The position numbers and the translations under genes are program-made. This document shows positions 32,763 through 40,807 of a stretch of DNA of 49,090 nucleotides, in pieces. The DNA is from Thermodesulfobacteriota bacterium (lineage in GTDB: Bacteria; Desulfobacterota; BSN033; UBA1163). The number at the start of each line of letters is the position of its first letter. The first letter of the stretch is position 1. The DNA lies in assembly GCA_030017685.1 (NCBI GenBank), contig JASEHH010000013.1:1-49090 (forward strand), given 5' to 3'. The notes below the pieces were generated by a model. That model was not told where the DNA came from and searched no databases. It was given only the letters and a program-made list of their open reading frames with translations.

Positions 32763-33500
32763 TTACCGATACAACTCCTTGGCAGCCAGATTTTCAGGCT
32801 TGACCTCCCTCGTTGAAAGATCAACAATCCATGTCCTGATCAATGGAGGCCCCGCCCCTTCCCCTGCGTATTGTGTGACTCTGTGCTTATTGTTTCCGAT
32901 CTCCTTCGCTTCATATCTCCATTTCAGATTTGGGAAAGAACTCATTTTTTGATCCATCATTCTCTTTTCAACAGACCTCTTCGCACCGGTCACAGGGTCG
33001 GCCAGAGTGAAATGATTTTTTACCAGCTCCACGGCCTGAGATGCAATGGCTTTCGATTGACTCAAATCTTTCTTCTTGGCGCTTCCTCTTCTCGAAACAG
33101 AAATGAGACTTCCTTCCTTGATTTTTATTTGTAAATAGTTCCCATCCGCACTTAAATACCCTATCTGACCCGTATCAAATTTTACCTGATAAAAATTCAT
33201 CGTCCCCGATTGATTCTGAACCACCTCCATGATCACGAACCCTTCTTTTTCCCTTTTGATATTTAATTTTCTTTCTAAATCATCCGGGGATTCGTAGAAT
33301 TCTGCCGGGTTTATTTTCTTGACGGTCAACAACCGTCTGCCAATGTTCTGTTTAAACTTGGCAAGCTTCTCTTTTTCATAATCCTCGACGGCCTGTTCCC
33401 GCCCTGCTCTATGCTCTCCCTGTGGATATACCTCTCTGTCAGCAAATAAACAAGGCAGTATGATGAAACACATAAAGAATGCTAAGCGAATGGTCGTCAT
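32763..33500 (-). CDS. Exported protein of unknown function
   Basis: A 245-residue protein with an N-terminal signal peptide (hydrophobic residues about 5-19, ending 'LPCLFADR'; the Cys could be a lipobox-like site). The rest has beta-rich repeats similar to each other around 'GFVIMEVVQNQSG' and 'QIGYLSADGNYLQIKIKEG', and a Lys-rich central stretch. No known domain recognised. It is downstream of, and 12 nt from, the radical SAM gene. Confidence 0.6.
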   Translation of the reverse strand: MTTIRLAFFMCFIILPCLFADREVYPQGEHRAGREQAVEDYEKEKLAKFKQNIGRRLLTVKKINPAEFYESPDDLERKLNIKREKEGFVIMEVVQNQSGTMNFYQVKFDTGQIGYLSADGNYLQIKIKEGSLISVSRRGSAKKKDLSQSKAIASQAVELVKNHFTLADPVTGAKRSVEKRMMDQKMSSFPNLKWRYEAKEIGNNKHRVTQYAGEGAGPPLIRTWIVDLSTREVKPENLAAKELYR

Positions 33501-33512
33501 TGGATTATGGTT

Positions 33513-34469
33513 TCATGGTCGGGAGATCTGAATTTCTTTTACAACTTCATAAAAAACCGATTCCCCGAATGAACGAACTTCGATGCTTCCTTTTAGAATA
33601 AGAGGTTGAATATGCCTCTCCAGTTCTTCCGTAGGTATGCCCATTCCTTCGGAGAGATCGTTTAGAGAAAGGGGTCTTCGTCTTAGAATTTTTAAGATCT
33701 CTTCCTTTATATTTCCTTCGGTCAAAGAGAAGGGGGGGCGGTCAAACTCCGAGATGATGGAAGCCTTATCCCCAAAAATGTTTTTAATTTTTTCTATTTC
33801 TTTCTGGCTCAACGGGACTGCCCATCTTTCTGAAGGAGGCCGGACCACGGTGTTGATGTGGATCTGATCAGGCTTTATTCGGTTGATCGCCTCCTTCATC
33901 CTGATGAGTTCGTCCTGGTGATCGTTGATCCCTCTACAGAACAGGATCTCCAGCCAGATCTGGCCTTTGTATATCTTTCTGAATTGAACCAAACCTTCAA
34001 CCATTCTCTCTGCAGAAAGCCCTTCGTCAGGACGGTTGATCTTCAGAAAGGCATCTGATGAGACAGCATCCAAAGAGGGAAGGACCACATCGGCATATAA
34101 AAGGTCCTGCCGCACCTCCTCCAGATAGAGCAGGGAGCCATTGGTGATGACAGCAATGGGAATCGAGGTTATTTCCTTTATCCCTTCGATGACCGACCGG
34201 ATTTTTGAGTGGAGAGTTGGCTCTCCTGAACCGGACAGGGAGAAATAATCGATGGAAGAAGTCTCTTCTTTTAGAAAGCGCTCGACTTCTTCGATAACTT
34301 CCATGACAGGAACATACTCTTTTCTGACAAGCGTTTTCTGGGTCGTCTTTCCGATCTGGCAGTAGATGCAATCATAGGTGCAGATTTTATGGGGGACGAG
34401 ATCAATCCCGAGCGATCTCCCCAACCGCCTCGAAGGAACAGGACCATAAAGATGATGAAAAGGCTTCAT
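33513..34469 (-). CDS. Radical SAM Fe-S oxidoreductase (COG0731-like)
   Basis: A 318-residue radical SAM protein with C30-x3-C34-x2-C37 (CTYDCIYC), the SAM-binding 'GSGEPTLH' and 'VITNGSLL'. The opening 'YGPVPSRRLGRSLGIDLVP' is typical of this COG. A winged-helix-like C-terminal part (about 255-318) may bind nucleic acid. Substrate unknown. It is transcribed towards the exported protein. Confidence 0.87.
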   Translation of the reverse strand: MKPFHHLYGPVPSRRLGRSLGIDLVPHKICTYDCIYCQIGKTTQKTLVRKEYVPVMEVIEEVERFLKEETSSIDYFSLSGSGEPTLHSKIRSVIEGIKEITSIPIAVITNGSLLYLEEVRQDLLYADVVLPSLDAVSSDAFLKINRPDEGLSAERMVEGLVQFRKIYKGQIWLEILFCRGINDHQDELIRMKEAINRIKPDQIHINTVVRPPSERWAVPLSQKEIEKIKNIFGDKASIISEFDRPPFSLTEGNIKEEILKILRRRPLSLNDLSEGMGIPTEELERHIQPLILKGSIEVRSFGESVFYEVVKEIQISRP

Positions 34470-34482
34470 CTATAATCACCAA

Positions 34483-34810
34483 TATCCAAGCACCAATAAC
34501 CAAATAAATTTCAATGACCAATACCCAATAAAATAATCTTAAATAATTCTAAAATCAAATTTGATGGAATCGTAAAAAGTCGTCATTCCCGTGAAAACCT
34601 GCCTACCGCAGGCAGGCGGGAATCCAGATAATTCTAACTACCTGAAAATACTGGATTCCTGCTGGAGTTTATCCCGGTGAAAATTGGGGCAGGAATGACT
34701 GACAATGGGCTTTTCAGACTTTTTGCGAAACCATCACATTTTACCTTTGGTTATTGAAAATTGGGATTTATTTGATTATTGGAGCTTGAAATTTGGTTAT
34801 TGCCACATCT
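34483..34810. repeat. Three-layer nested repeat region
   Basis: Outer layer: arms CCAATAACCAAATAAATTTC (34492-34511) and ...GAAATTTGGTTATTG (34786-34801). Middle layer: the GTCATTCCC element at 34555-34741. Inner layer: the 20-bp element at 34598-34616. No gene is seen in this 351-nt gap. Confidence 0.75.
34598..34616 (+). repeat. 20-bp palindromic element, copy 4 (one base shorter)
   Basis: CCTGCCTACCGCAGGCAGG, inserted between GTGAAAA and CGGGAATCC of the GTCATTCCC repeat; these two halves are joined directly in the copy at 25420-25567. Confidence 0.8.
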
Positions 34811-34820
34811 ACGATGTGGT

Positions 34821-36026
34821 TTAGGCTCCAAATTTCTTCAACTTTAATCCATTAGCCAGCATTAAAGGAATGATCTCCACGGCAGGAAACCGACCCAGTT
34901 GCCCTTTCTGGCACTGTCTTTCCGTGAATCGCCTGATGCCATCCGGTCGGATGTATTTTGAATAAAGAAGAGTCGGGTTGGGATGCCAGCTGTGAGATTT
35001 TAAGATGGCAGGAGTGGAATGGTCTCCAGTCACAACCAGCACATCAGGGTTTAATTTAAGAATAGAAGGAAGGATGCGATCGATCCCTTCGATGGCCTTC
35101 ACCTTCTTTTTAAAATCTCCATCTTCTCCGGCCGAATCCGTTTTCTTAAAATGGATATAGAAAAAATCGTATCCGTTAAAATGTTCTTTCAGGGTTTCCA
35201 CCTCGTCCCGGAGAGTCTCCCCTGTCTCCAGAACCTCCATCCCCACCAGCCTTGCCAGCCCTCTGTACATCGGGTAGGTCGCAATTGCGGCGGGTTTAAG
35301 TTTGAACCGTTCGGACATCGAAGGAATATCCGGAATCTTCGAAAATCCTCTGAGAAGGACCGCATTGGCCGGATGGAATGGTTTGAGTACCTCCGTCGCC
35401 CTTCTCAAATACTCGTTCACAATCTCCGCTGTTCTTTGAGCTTCTTCAGTAAGATTCTCGGTCTCTTTAACCCTCTTCCCATCCTTCTGGGGATCGGCAT
35501 CCGTGAGATCGTCTTTCAATCCCTCACCCTGAAATACAATCACAAAGCGGTGCTCTTTCCCGGGATAAATAGCAACTTTAATTCCATTGACTTCCCTGAT
35601 TTTACTCTGAAGAAATTGGCAGATCTCCTGATTCTTCTCTGTTGAGATCCGCCCTGCCCTTCGATCAATGATCGTCCCTTTTTCATCAATCGTTGCAAAG
35701 TTGCCCCTTGCTGTAAGATCATTTTGGGTCAGCTTCAGACCAATCCCCAGAGCCTCCATCACCCCTCTTCCGATCTCATATCGAAAAGGATCGTAACCGA
35801 AGAGAGCCAAATGGGAAGGGCCACTGCCAGGCGTGATCCCATAAGAGATGGGATCGATCAATCCACAGATGGATTTATAAGCGAGGCGATCAAGGTTTGG
35901 CGTCTTCGCGGCCTCCAGTTCGGTCTTGCCCCGCACAGGCAACCCACCAATCCCATCAATGACAACCATCAGCAGTTTTGAATCTGTCTTTATGGCGAGT
36001 GAACGAAGGATTTCTTCCGGGATCAT
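34821..36026 (-). CDS. apgM: Archaeal-type cofactor-independent phosphoglycerate mutase
   Basis: A 401-residue alkaline-phosphatase-fold mutase interconverting 2- and 3-phosphoglycerate. It shows 'VVIDGIGGLP' (metal Asp), 'AAKTPNLDRLA', 'PGSGPSHLALFGYDP' (catalytic Ser) and 'TGDHSTPAILKSHSWHP' (metal His/Asp). It fits the archaeal/ApgM branch rather than GpmI. The start lacks a strong ribosome-binding site. Confidence 0.9.
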   Translation of the reverse strand: MIPEEILRSLAIKTDSKLLMVVIDGIGGLPVRGKTELEAAKTPNLDRLAYKSICGLIDPISYGITPGSGPSHLALFGYDPFRYEIGRGVMEALGIGLKLTQNDLTARGNFATIDEKGTIIDRRAGRISTEKNQEICQFLQSKIREVNGIKVAIYPGKEHRFVIVFQGEGLKDDLTDADPQKDGKRVKETENLTEEAQRTAEIVNEYLRRATEVLKPFHPANAVLLRGFSKIPDIPSMSERFKLKPAAIATYPMYRGLARLVGMEVLETGETLRDEVETLKEHFNGYDFFYIHFKKTDSAGEDGDFKKKVKAIEGIDRILPSILKLNPDVLVVTGDHSTPAILKSHSWHPNPTLLYSKYIRPDGIRRFTERQCQKGQLGRFPAVEIIPLMLANGLKLKKFGA

Positions 36027-36076
36027 CTTTCTGTTATCCCCCCCTTGATGAATAAATTCGAAATCCGAATATCGAT

Positions 36077-36224
36077 GTTAAACTCTAAACCCAAAATCCT
36101 AAACTCTAAACAAACTCAAAAGTCCAAAACACAAAACTCAAAATCCTATTTTTTGAGTTTTAGATTTTGGATTTATTTAGGATTTAGAGTTTAGTGTTTA
36201 GAGTTTAGTGTTTAGAGTTTAAAC
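36077..36224. repeat. A/T-rich long inverted repeat (CTCTAAAC family)
   Basis: About 148 nt; left arm TTAAACTCTAAACCCAAAAT, right arm ...TTTAGAGTTTAAACC. It fills the gap between nitroreductase and phosphoglycerate mutase genes. Related to 13640-13765. Confidence 0.75.
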
Positions 36225-36247
36225 CATTTCAACTTAGTTCTTCGTAT

Positions 36248-36799
36248 TTATTTCCTAACTGGGTATTTCTCATCAAAAACAAAATCCGACATCTCTTTCC
36301 TTTTGGGAGCCACACCCTCAGCCGCAGGGTATCCAAGCGGGGTGATGGCAACGACTTCTCTATCTTGCGGAACCCCAAGGATCTCCTCCGCCTTTTTGTG
36401 GTCGAACAACCCTACGATCACTGTCCCCAGACCCAATTCATGGGCAGCCAGGCAGAGGCTCTGCATGGCAATACCGGTGTCAAACATCAACCAATCCCCT
36501 TTTACTGTAGCTGCTTCCCCTTTCTTAAAACCAGACACCCCTTTTTTCCCACAAAGAACGATGATCAAAGGGGCTTCTGCCATGGAGGAAAGGGCTGGAT
36601 TCGTCTTGACAAGCGTAGCCGCCAGCTCTGACTTCACGTTTTGGTCTTTTACAACGACCACTTCCCAGCACTGTGTATTCGCCCACGAGGGAGACCACCG
36701 CACCGCCTCCAGGATGGTTCTCAATACCTCTTCTGAAACAGGATCAGGCTTATATTTCCGAATGCTCCGTCTCCCCTTAATCGCCTCCATCAGATCCAT
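36248..36799 (-). CDS. Nitroreductase-family FMN oxidoreductase
   Basis: A 183-residue nitroreductase-like flavoprotein with 'KGRRSIRKYKPDPV' (FMN phosphate contacts), 'RWSPSWANTQCWE' and 'LAAHELGLGTVIVG'. It overlaps the beta-grasp gene upstream by 23 nt, and GAGGAGGGAAAG precedes its start. It may reduce a quinone, nitro compound or enoate. Its place in the AOR 2 gene group suggests a redox accessory, which is inference. Confidence 0.88.
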   Translation of the reverse strand: MDLMEAIKGRRSIRKYKPDPVSEEVLRTILEAVRWSPSWANTQCWEVVVVKDQNVKSELAATLVKTNPALSSMAEAPLIIVLCGKKGVSGFKKGEAATVKGDWLMFDTGIAMQSLCLAAHELGLGTVIVGLFDHKKAEEILGVPQDREVVAITPLGYPAAEGVAPKRKEMSDFVFDEKYPVRK

Positions 36800-37133
36800 A
36801 CTTTCCCTCCTCTATCAATTTTGAATTTTGCTCTCCCTCCTCGATTATCTCATCCCCAATTCCTTTCCTAAGAATAGCCCCCTCCCAGTCAGCGAAAACC
36901 GGATATTCTGCTGGGAAAAGAGAAACCCTGTCTCCCTCTTTGAGCGGCTGATCCAACAGGGCCCCTTTATGATTAACCAGAATCAGCTTGACCCTTTCTT
37001 TGGGTATCCCTAACGCTTCAATAGCCTCCTGGACCGTGGCTCCATTCTTGAGGGTAATCTCAGTGAGCCCTGGCTGTTCTGGAGAACCATAAGGGAGAAG
37101 GCTTCCCATCAACTTAACATAAACCGTTACCAA
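36777..37133 (-). CDS. Beta-grasp (MoaD/ThiS-like) protein without GG tail
   Basis: A 118-residue protein whose first 80 residues fit the beta-grasp fold ('VTVYVKLMGSLLPYG', 'LKNGATVQEAIEALGIP', 'LKEGDRVSLFPAEYPV'). Where AOR-associated MoaD proteins usually end in GG, it continues with about 37 charged residues, so it cannot be an ordinary E1 substrate unless processed. TTG start after GAGG. It follows the 230-bp element at 37198. Confidence 0.75.
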   Translation of the reverse strand: MVTVYVKLMGSLLPYGSPEQPGLTEITLKNGATVQEAIEALGIPKERVKLILVNHKGALLDQPLKEGDRVSLFPAEYPVFADWEGAILRKGIGDEIIEEGEQNSKLIEEGKYGSDGGD

Positions 37134-37583
37134 TTCGCCTCACTTAAAATTTGTTTCTTCCGGTTTTTATGGGTCCTTTCTTTATTCCTCCCCTTTAGAG
37201 GCTGTGTCGTAATATGAAAAAACCGACTTTTTGAAAAGGGGGAGAGGTGGTCAGGTGGAAAAGATTTAGAGCGGTAACCTTTAACCGTTCGGATTCAGGC
37301 GTGTCAAGCGTATGAAAGAATTCGATCTTATGCAAGTGACAATTTCCCATCATTTAAAAGACCCGCATTCTAAAGCTTTGGAACCTGACTGCCTCTCCCC
37401 CTTTTCTTTCCAATACGACACAGCCTCTTACTAAAGGGGAGGTGAGGAGGGGTTACGGGTTACTTCCATCGTCGGACAGTAAAAGTCTAAAATAACTCCC
37501 CCTCCCCCCTCTTACTTTTAAGAGGGGAATATACCCACACAAAAGCCGGAGGAACCGTATAAAAAAACCACTCAACTTGGGTC
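37134..37583. other. 450-nt gap between two beta-grasp genes
   Basis: No gene seen. It is mostly occupied by the MITE-like element at 37198-37427, flanked by CCCCTTTA/TAAAGGGG spacer repeats and C-rich runs near 37498-37522. Confidence 0.7.
37198..37427. mobile_element. MITE-like element with two-part terminal inverted repeats
   Basis: A 230-bp unit. Ends GAGGCTGTGTCGTA (37198-37211) and TACGACACAGCCTC (37414-37427) are perfect inverted repeats. A second arm pair, 24 nt each with 2 mismatches, lies at 37233-37256 and 37383-37406 (GAAAAGGGGGAGAGG...GTCAGGT). The interior has no ORF. It looks like a non-autonomous transposon relic inserted into a C-rich/G-rich spacer repeat. Confidence 0.7.
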
Positions 37584-37865
37584 TCAATGGTTTAAATCTC
37601 TCCGGAAGGAGATAGCAACATACATATTAAATGCCATTTCCGGAGGGAACAGGGCAATCCGGTCACCGTTGGATAAAATGCTATCAGTTGCAACACCCCT
37701 CCCATTGAGCAAAATCATCCTCACTTTTTCAGGAGGAATTCTCAGTTCCCGTATGACCTCACGAACGGTTACCTTCTCCGCTGTCTCCAGTGGAAAGAGA
37801 CTGTTGTTCGAATCGTTCCTTCCATACGGTCTGAGGGAGGCATGTAATTTGACAGTAACCTGCAT
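37584..37865 (-). CDS. Beta-grasp (MoaD/ThiS-like) protein without GG tail
   Basis: A 93-residue beta-grasp protein ('VTVKLHASLRPYG', 'VTVREVIRELRIP', 'SNGDRIALFPPEMAF') that lacks the terminal GG and ends in 'FRRDLNH'. It directly follows AOR 2, where GG-tailed MoaD proteins are commonly found. The ATG at 37865 is preferred over a TTG at 37889. It resembles the protein at 36777; the two look like a diverged pair split by a mobile element. Confidence 0.75.
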   Translation of the reverse strand: MQVTVKLHASLRPYGRNDSNNSLFPLETAEKVTVREVIRELRIPPEKVRMILLNGRGVATDSILSNGDRIALFPPEMAFNMYVAISFRRDLNH

Positions 37866-37966
37866 CCAAGCCTTTTTGAGATAAGACAAGCAGAGGTGGA
37901 CATTCTATGTTCCCCCTCACCCCCGCCCTCTCCCGCCAGGGGAGAGGGGAATAATGGGGGGCAAAT

Positions 37967-39697
37967 CTAAAACTTATAAACCTTGTCCAGATCAACATCG
38001 GGAACTAAAAACGTTATGTTATGGGGAGGTAGTTTTTCCTCTTTAAAGAATTCGGGGAGCCGGTCATCCACATTGGAAAATCCTGCTCTTTCATTAAAAT
38101 CCCTCTCTATCTTCAGAATCTTTTTACCGAGAGCAGCTACATCATCAGGGGTCAGATTCAACCCATAACAGCCATTGAGCATTCCGATCACACCCTCAAA
38201 GCATTCCGGGATATCCAGTGCCGGAAATGCAATAAATAGGCAGAGCCCTGTTGAATCAACGGCGGCCGTCGTAATCTGGAGATTCTGGGACAACGCCATC
38301 TGGCCATCAGGTTTCAATGGATCGACATATCCCCCGACTTTCATAATATTTGTCGCTGTAGCATATCCAGCCGTATGGTCGGCGCCCATGGTCGAGGTCG
38401 CATAGGTCACGCCGATTCCCTGAATAGCCCGTGGCTCATAAGCGGGCATCCCCTGGTTTTTCACCACTGGAACTCGAACCACGCCAAAAGCCTTTCCTGT
38501 AAAGCCAGCGCCGTTTCCAATAATCCTTCCCAGAGGCGTCCCCTTCCCCGCCTCATGGATTAATTGAATTGCCCCTTCTGCATCTCCAAACTCTTTGACT
38601 CCCGCTTCCATGGCTACCCCTATCGTGCATCCCATCTCAATCGTATCAAATCCATAATCGTCGCAGAGACGGTCCATACGGGCAATCGCATCCAGGTCGT
38701 CGATTCCGCAGTTAGCCCCATTGGCCCAGATGGTCTCATACTCAAGGGCTGAGGTGATGTATTTGCCTTTTTCATCCACGTACTCATTCGAACACTGAAT
38801 GATACAGGTGGTACAACCGGAATGGGTCGTCTTTCCTCCCCTCTTCGAAATAATGTCATGCATCGTTTCGCCGCTGATCTTGTCGGTCCCCTCAAATCGT
38901 CCTGAGGAGAAGTTCCGGGTCGGATATCCCCCTGCCTCATTGATGATCGCGGCCAGAACATTGGTGCCATATGTCGGGAGCCCCTGGCTGGTCACGGGAT
39001 GTTCCCGCAATGCCTTCACAAACTTTTGAGAAGCCTCTTTAAAAAGGTCCGGGTTTTTTATAGCGACCTTTTCAGCCCCTGTGTCATCGATGACAATCGC
39101 CTTCAAGCCTTTTGATCCCATCACCGCCCCCATGCCTCCCCTTCCTGCATGACGGGAAGGAGTTCCGTTGGTACTGGTGACGGCAATACTGGCCATTGCC
39201 ATCTTCATCTCTCCGGCGGGCCCGATCGAAATTATGCCTACCTTCTTGTCATATTTTGACTGAAGTTTCTCTGTCAATTCATAGTTCCCCAGCCCTTTCA
39301 AATCATCCGCTGGAAAAACCTTGACCCCGTCCTTACTAACAGCCAGGCCGAAAAGCTTCCCCTTCTCCGGCATCCCTTCGATAATGATGGCGGCAATGCC
39401 CAGCCGCGCCAATTTGGTTGCCGCCGTGCCTCCCACGTTGCTCTCCTTGATCCCTCCTGTCAAAGGGCTCTTGGCGCCAATGGAAAGCCTCCCCGAATTG
39501 GCAGCGGTCGTCCCCGTCAAAAGCCCGGGGGTGATGACCAGTTTGTTATGTTGACCAATCGGATGGCATGTGGCCGGGACTTCCTTGCTCACCACCATAG
39601 AAGTCAGCCCCCGACCTCCCAGGCCAAGATAGTCTCCAGTGACTTTCTCCTCAGAAACCTTAAGACTGCCCATGTTTACCCTGAAGATTCTGTCCAT
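37967..39697 (-). CDS. Tungsten-dependent aldehyde ferredoxin oxidoreductase family protein (AOR 2)
   Basis: A 576-residue AOR-family enzyme. Cluster ligands are C295-x2-C298-x3-C302; pterin motifs are DxxGxD (D346-D351, DDYGFD) and a later DxxGLC (DSTGLC) that supplies the fourth Cys. The tail 'LVPDVDLDKVYKF' is typical. The start at 39697 has AAGGAGGGAG before it. It belongs to a different AOR subgroup from AOR 1 and has no adjacent polyferredoxin, only beta-grasp proteins and a nitroreductase, so ferredoxin may be the direct acceptor. Substrate unknown. Confidence 0.9.
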   Translation of the reverse strand: MDRIFRVNMGSLKVSEEKVTGDYLGLGGRGLTSMVVSKEVPATCHPIGQHNKLVITPGLLTGTTAANSGRLSIGAKSPLTGGIKESNVGGTAATKLARLGIAAIIIEGMPEKGKLFGLAVSKDGVKVFPADDLKGLGNYELTEKLQSKYDKKVGIISIGPAGEMKMAMASIAVTSTNGTPSRHAGRGGMGAVMGSKGLKAIVIDDTGAEKVAIKNPDLFKEASQKFVKALREHPVTSQGLPTYGTNVLAAIINEAGGYPTRNFSSGRFEGTDKISGETMHDIISKRGGKTTHSGCTTCIIQCSNEYVDEKGKYITSALEYETIWANGANCGIDDLDAIARMDRLCDDYGFDTIEMGCTIGVAMEAGVKEFGDAEGAIQLIHEAGKGTPLGRIIGNGAGFTGKAFGVVRVPVVKNQGMPAYEPRAIQGIGVTYATSTMGADHTAGYATATNIMKVGGYVDPLKPDGQMALSQNLQITTAAVDSTGLCLFIAFPALDIPECFEGVIGMLNGCYGLNLTPDDVAALGKKILKIERDFNERAGFSNVDDRLPEFFKEEKLPPHNITFLVPDVDLDKVYKF

Positions 39698-39728
39698 ACA
39701 ACTCCCTCCTTTCTTTTCGATTCCGCAT

Positions 39729-39744
39729 TGGATCATAGGATCCA
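39729..39744. promoter_or_regulatory. Palindrome upstream of AOR 2
   Basis: TGGATC-ATAG-GATCCA, perfect 6-4-6 inverted repeat, 32 nt upstream of the AOR 2 start codon. It has the same geometry as the GTTCAC operators but different half-sites. Confidence 0.5.
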
Positions 39745-39845
39745 GGTTAAAAAATGGGTTAGAAAGAATTTAAGTCCCGGCTTTGTCCAATGGTCATAAA
39801 TAATATCAAGAAATAAAAAGCAACGCAATAGAAAATAAATGATAA

Positions 39846-39874
39846 TTGACACCCCCTTCCCCTCTTGTTATGAT
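39846..39874 (+). promoter_or_regulatory. Promoter of the sirtuin gene
   Basis: TTGACA (39846-39851), 17-nt spacer, TATGAT (39869-39874), a strong sigma-70 promoter. Its position rules out translation starts upstream of about 39881. Confidence 0.75.
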
Positions 39875-39908
39875 CCAAAAACAGAGAGAAGAGGTGGAGG
39901 AGAAAACC

Positions 39909-40658
39909 ATGAACCAGCAACTGATTCAGAGAGCGGCCGAGGATATTCTCAGGTCGAAAAAGACGATCGCTTTCACGGGGGCTGGCATCTCCGTGGAAAG
40001 CGGAATCCCTGATTTCAGAAGCGCTGAGGGCCTCTGGCAGAAATATGATCCCGAAGAGTATGCCCACATCCACGCCTTCTATTCCGACCCGGATAAGGTC
40101 TGGTTGATGCTCAAGGACATGTTCACCCTTGTCATGACGGCCAAACCCAACCCTGCCCATATCGGATTAGCCGAACTGGAGCGGATGGGCTTGCTCTCCT
40201 CTGTCATCACACAAAATGTGGACGGCCTCCATCAGGCCGCAGGAAGCAGGAACGTGATCGAATTTCACGGAAGCCATCGCACCCTCTCCTGCCTGAAGTG
40301 TTCTACAACCACCGATGGGACCTCTCTTAAAATCGAAGACCTTCCGGCCCGCTGTCCCCGCTGCTCTTCCCTTCTCAAGCCCGATGTCGTCTTTTTCGGC
40401 GAACCCATCCCACCGAAAGCCCAGGCCTATTCGTTTAAAGAGTCCAAATCCTGTAGGGCCGTGCTCGTCATCGGAACCTCTGCAATCGTCTATCCGGCCG
40501 CATCCATCCCCATTATGGCGAAAGAGGAAGGAGCCACGGTCATCGAGATCAATATGGAGTCTACCCCTCTGACGGGCCAGATATCGGACTATCTGATCTC
40601 CGGCTCTGCAGGAAAGATCATCCCTGCCATTGTTGAAGAAGTGAGGCGGCAAAGATGA
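39909..40658 (+). CDS. Sir2-family NAD-dependent protein deacylase (CobB-like)
   Basis: A 249-residue sirtuin removing acyl groups from protein lysines with NAD. It shows 'GAGISVESGIPDFR' (24-37), 'TQNVDGLHQAAG' (about 101-112), catalytic H120 in 'FHGS', and four zinc cysteines (C128, C131, C149, C152). The ATG at 39909 has GGTGGAGGAG upstream and lies after the promoter. Its occurrence in the same window as a GNAT enzyme inside an acyl-CoA pathway suggests lysine acylation control, which is inference. Confidence 0.93.
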   Translation: MNQQLIQRAAEDILRSKKTIAFTGAGISVESGIPDFRSAEGLWQKYDPEEYAHIHAFYSDPDKVWLMLKDMFTLVMTAKPNPAHIGLAELERMGLLSSVITQNVDGLHQAAGSRNVIEFHGSHRTLSCLKCSTTTDGTSLKIEDLPARCPRCSSLLKPDVVFFGEPIPPKAQAYSFKESKSCRAVLVIGTSAIVYPAASIPIMAKEEGATVIEINMESTPLTGQISDYLISGSAGKIIPAIVEEVRRQR

Positions 40659-40807
40659 AAAGAGGGGAATATTGCAATCCCCCATTTAAGGTGATATGAT
40701 TTTATGAGATAGGGTACACCTCTCTGCCAGATCAGCCTCTCTGCCTATCCGTAAGGAAAAAAGAGTAGGTTCAGGCAGGCCAGTGAGGATGGGGTGAAGG
40801 TTCATAT

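Noticed and set aside
36061..36230. CRISPR-like array because of repeated TTTAGAGTTTAGTG words
   Set aside because: The words are directly adjacent A/T-rich variants with no spacers of constant length; the region is a long inverted repeat.
39846..39908. Longer N-terminus for the sirtuin beginning with TTG at 39846
   Set aside because: That TTG is the -35 box of a strong promoter; the ATG at 39909 has the ribosome-binding site and the normal sirtuin start.
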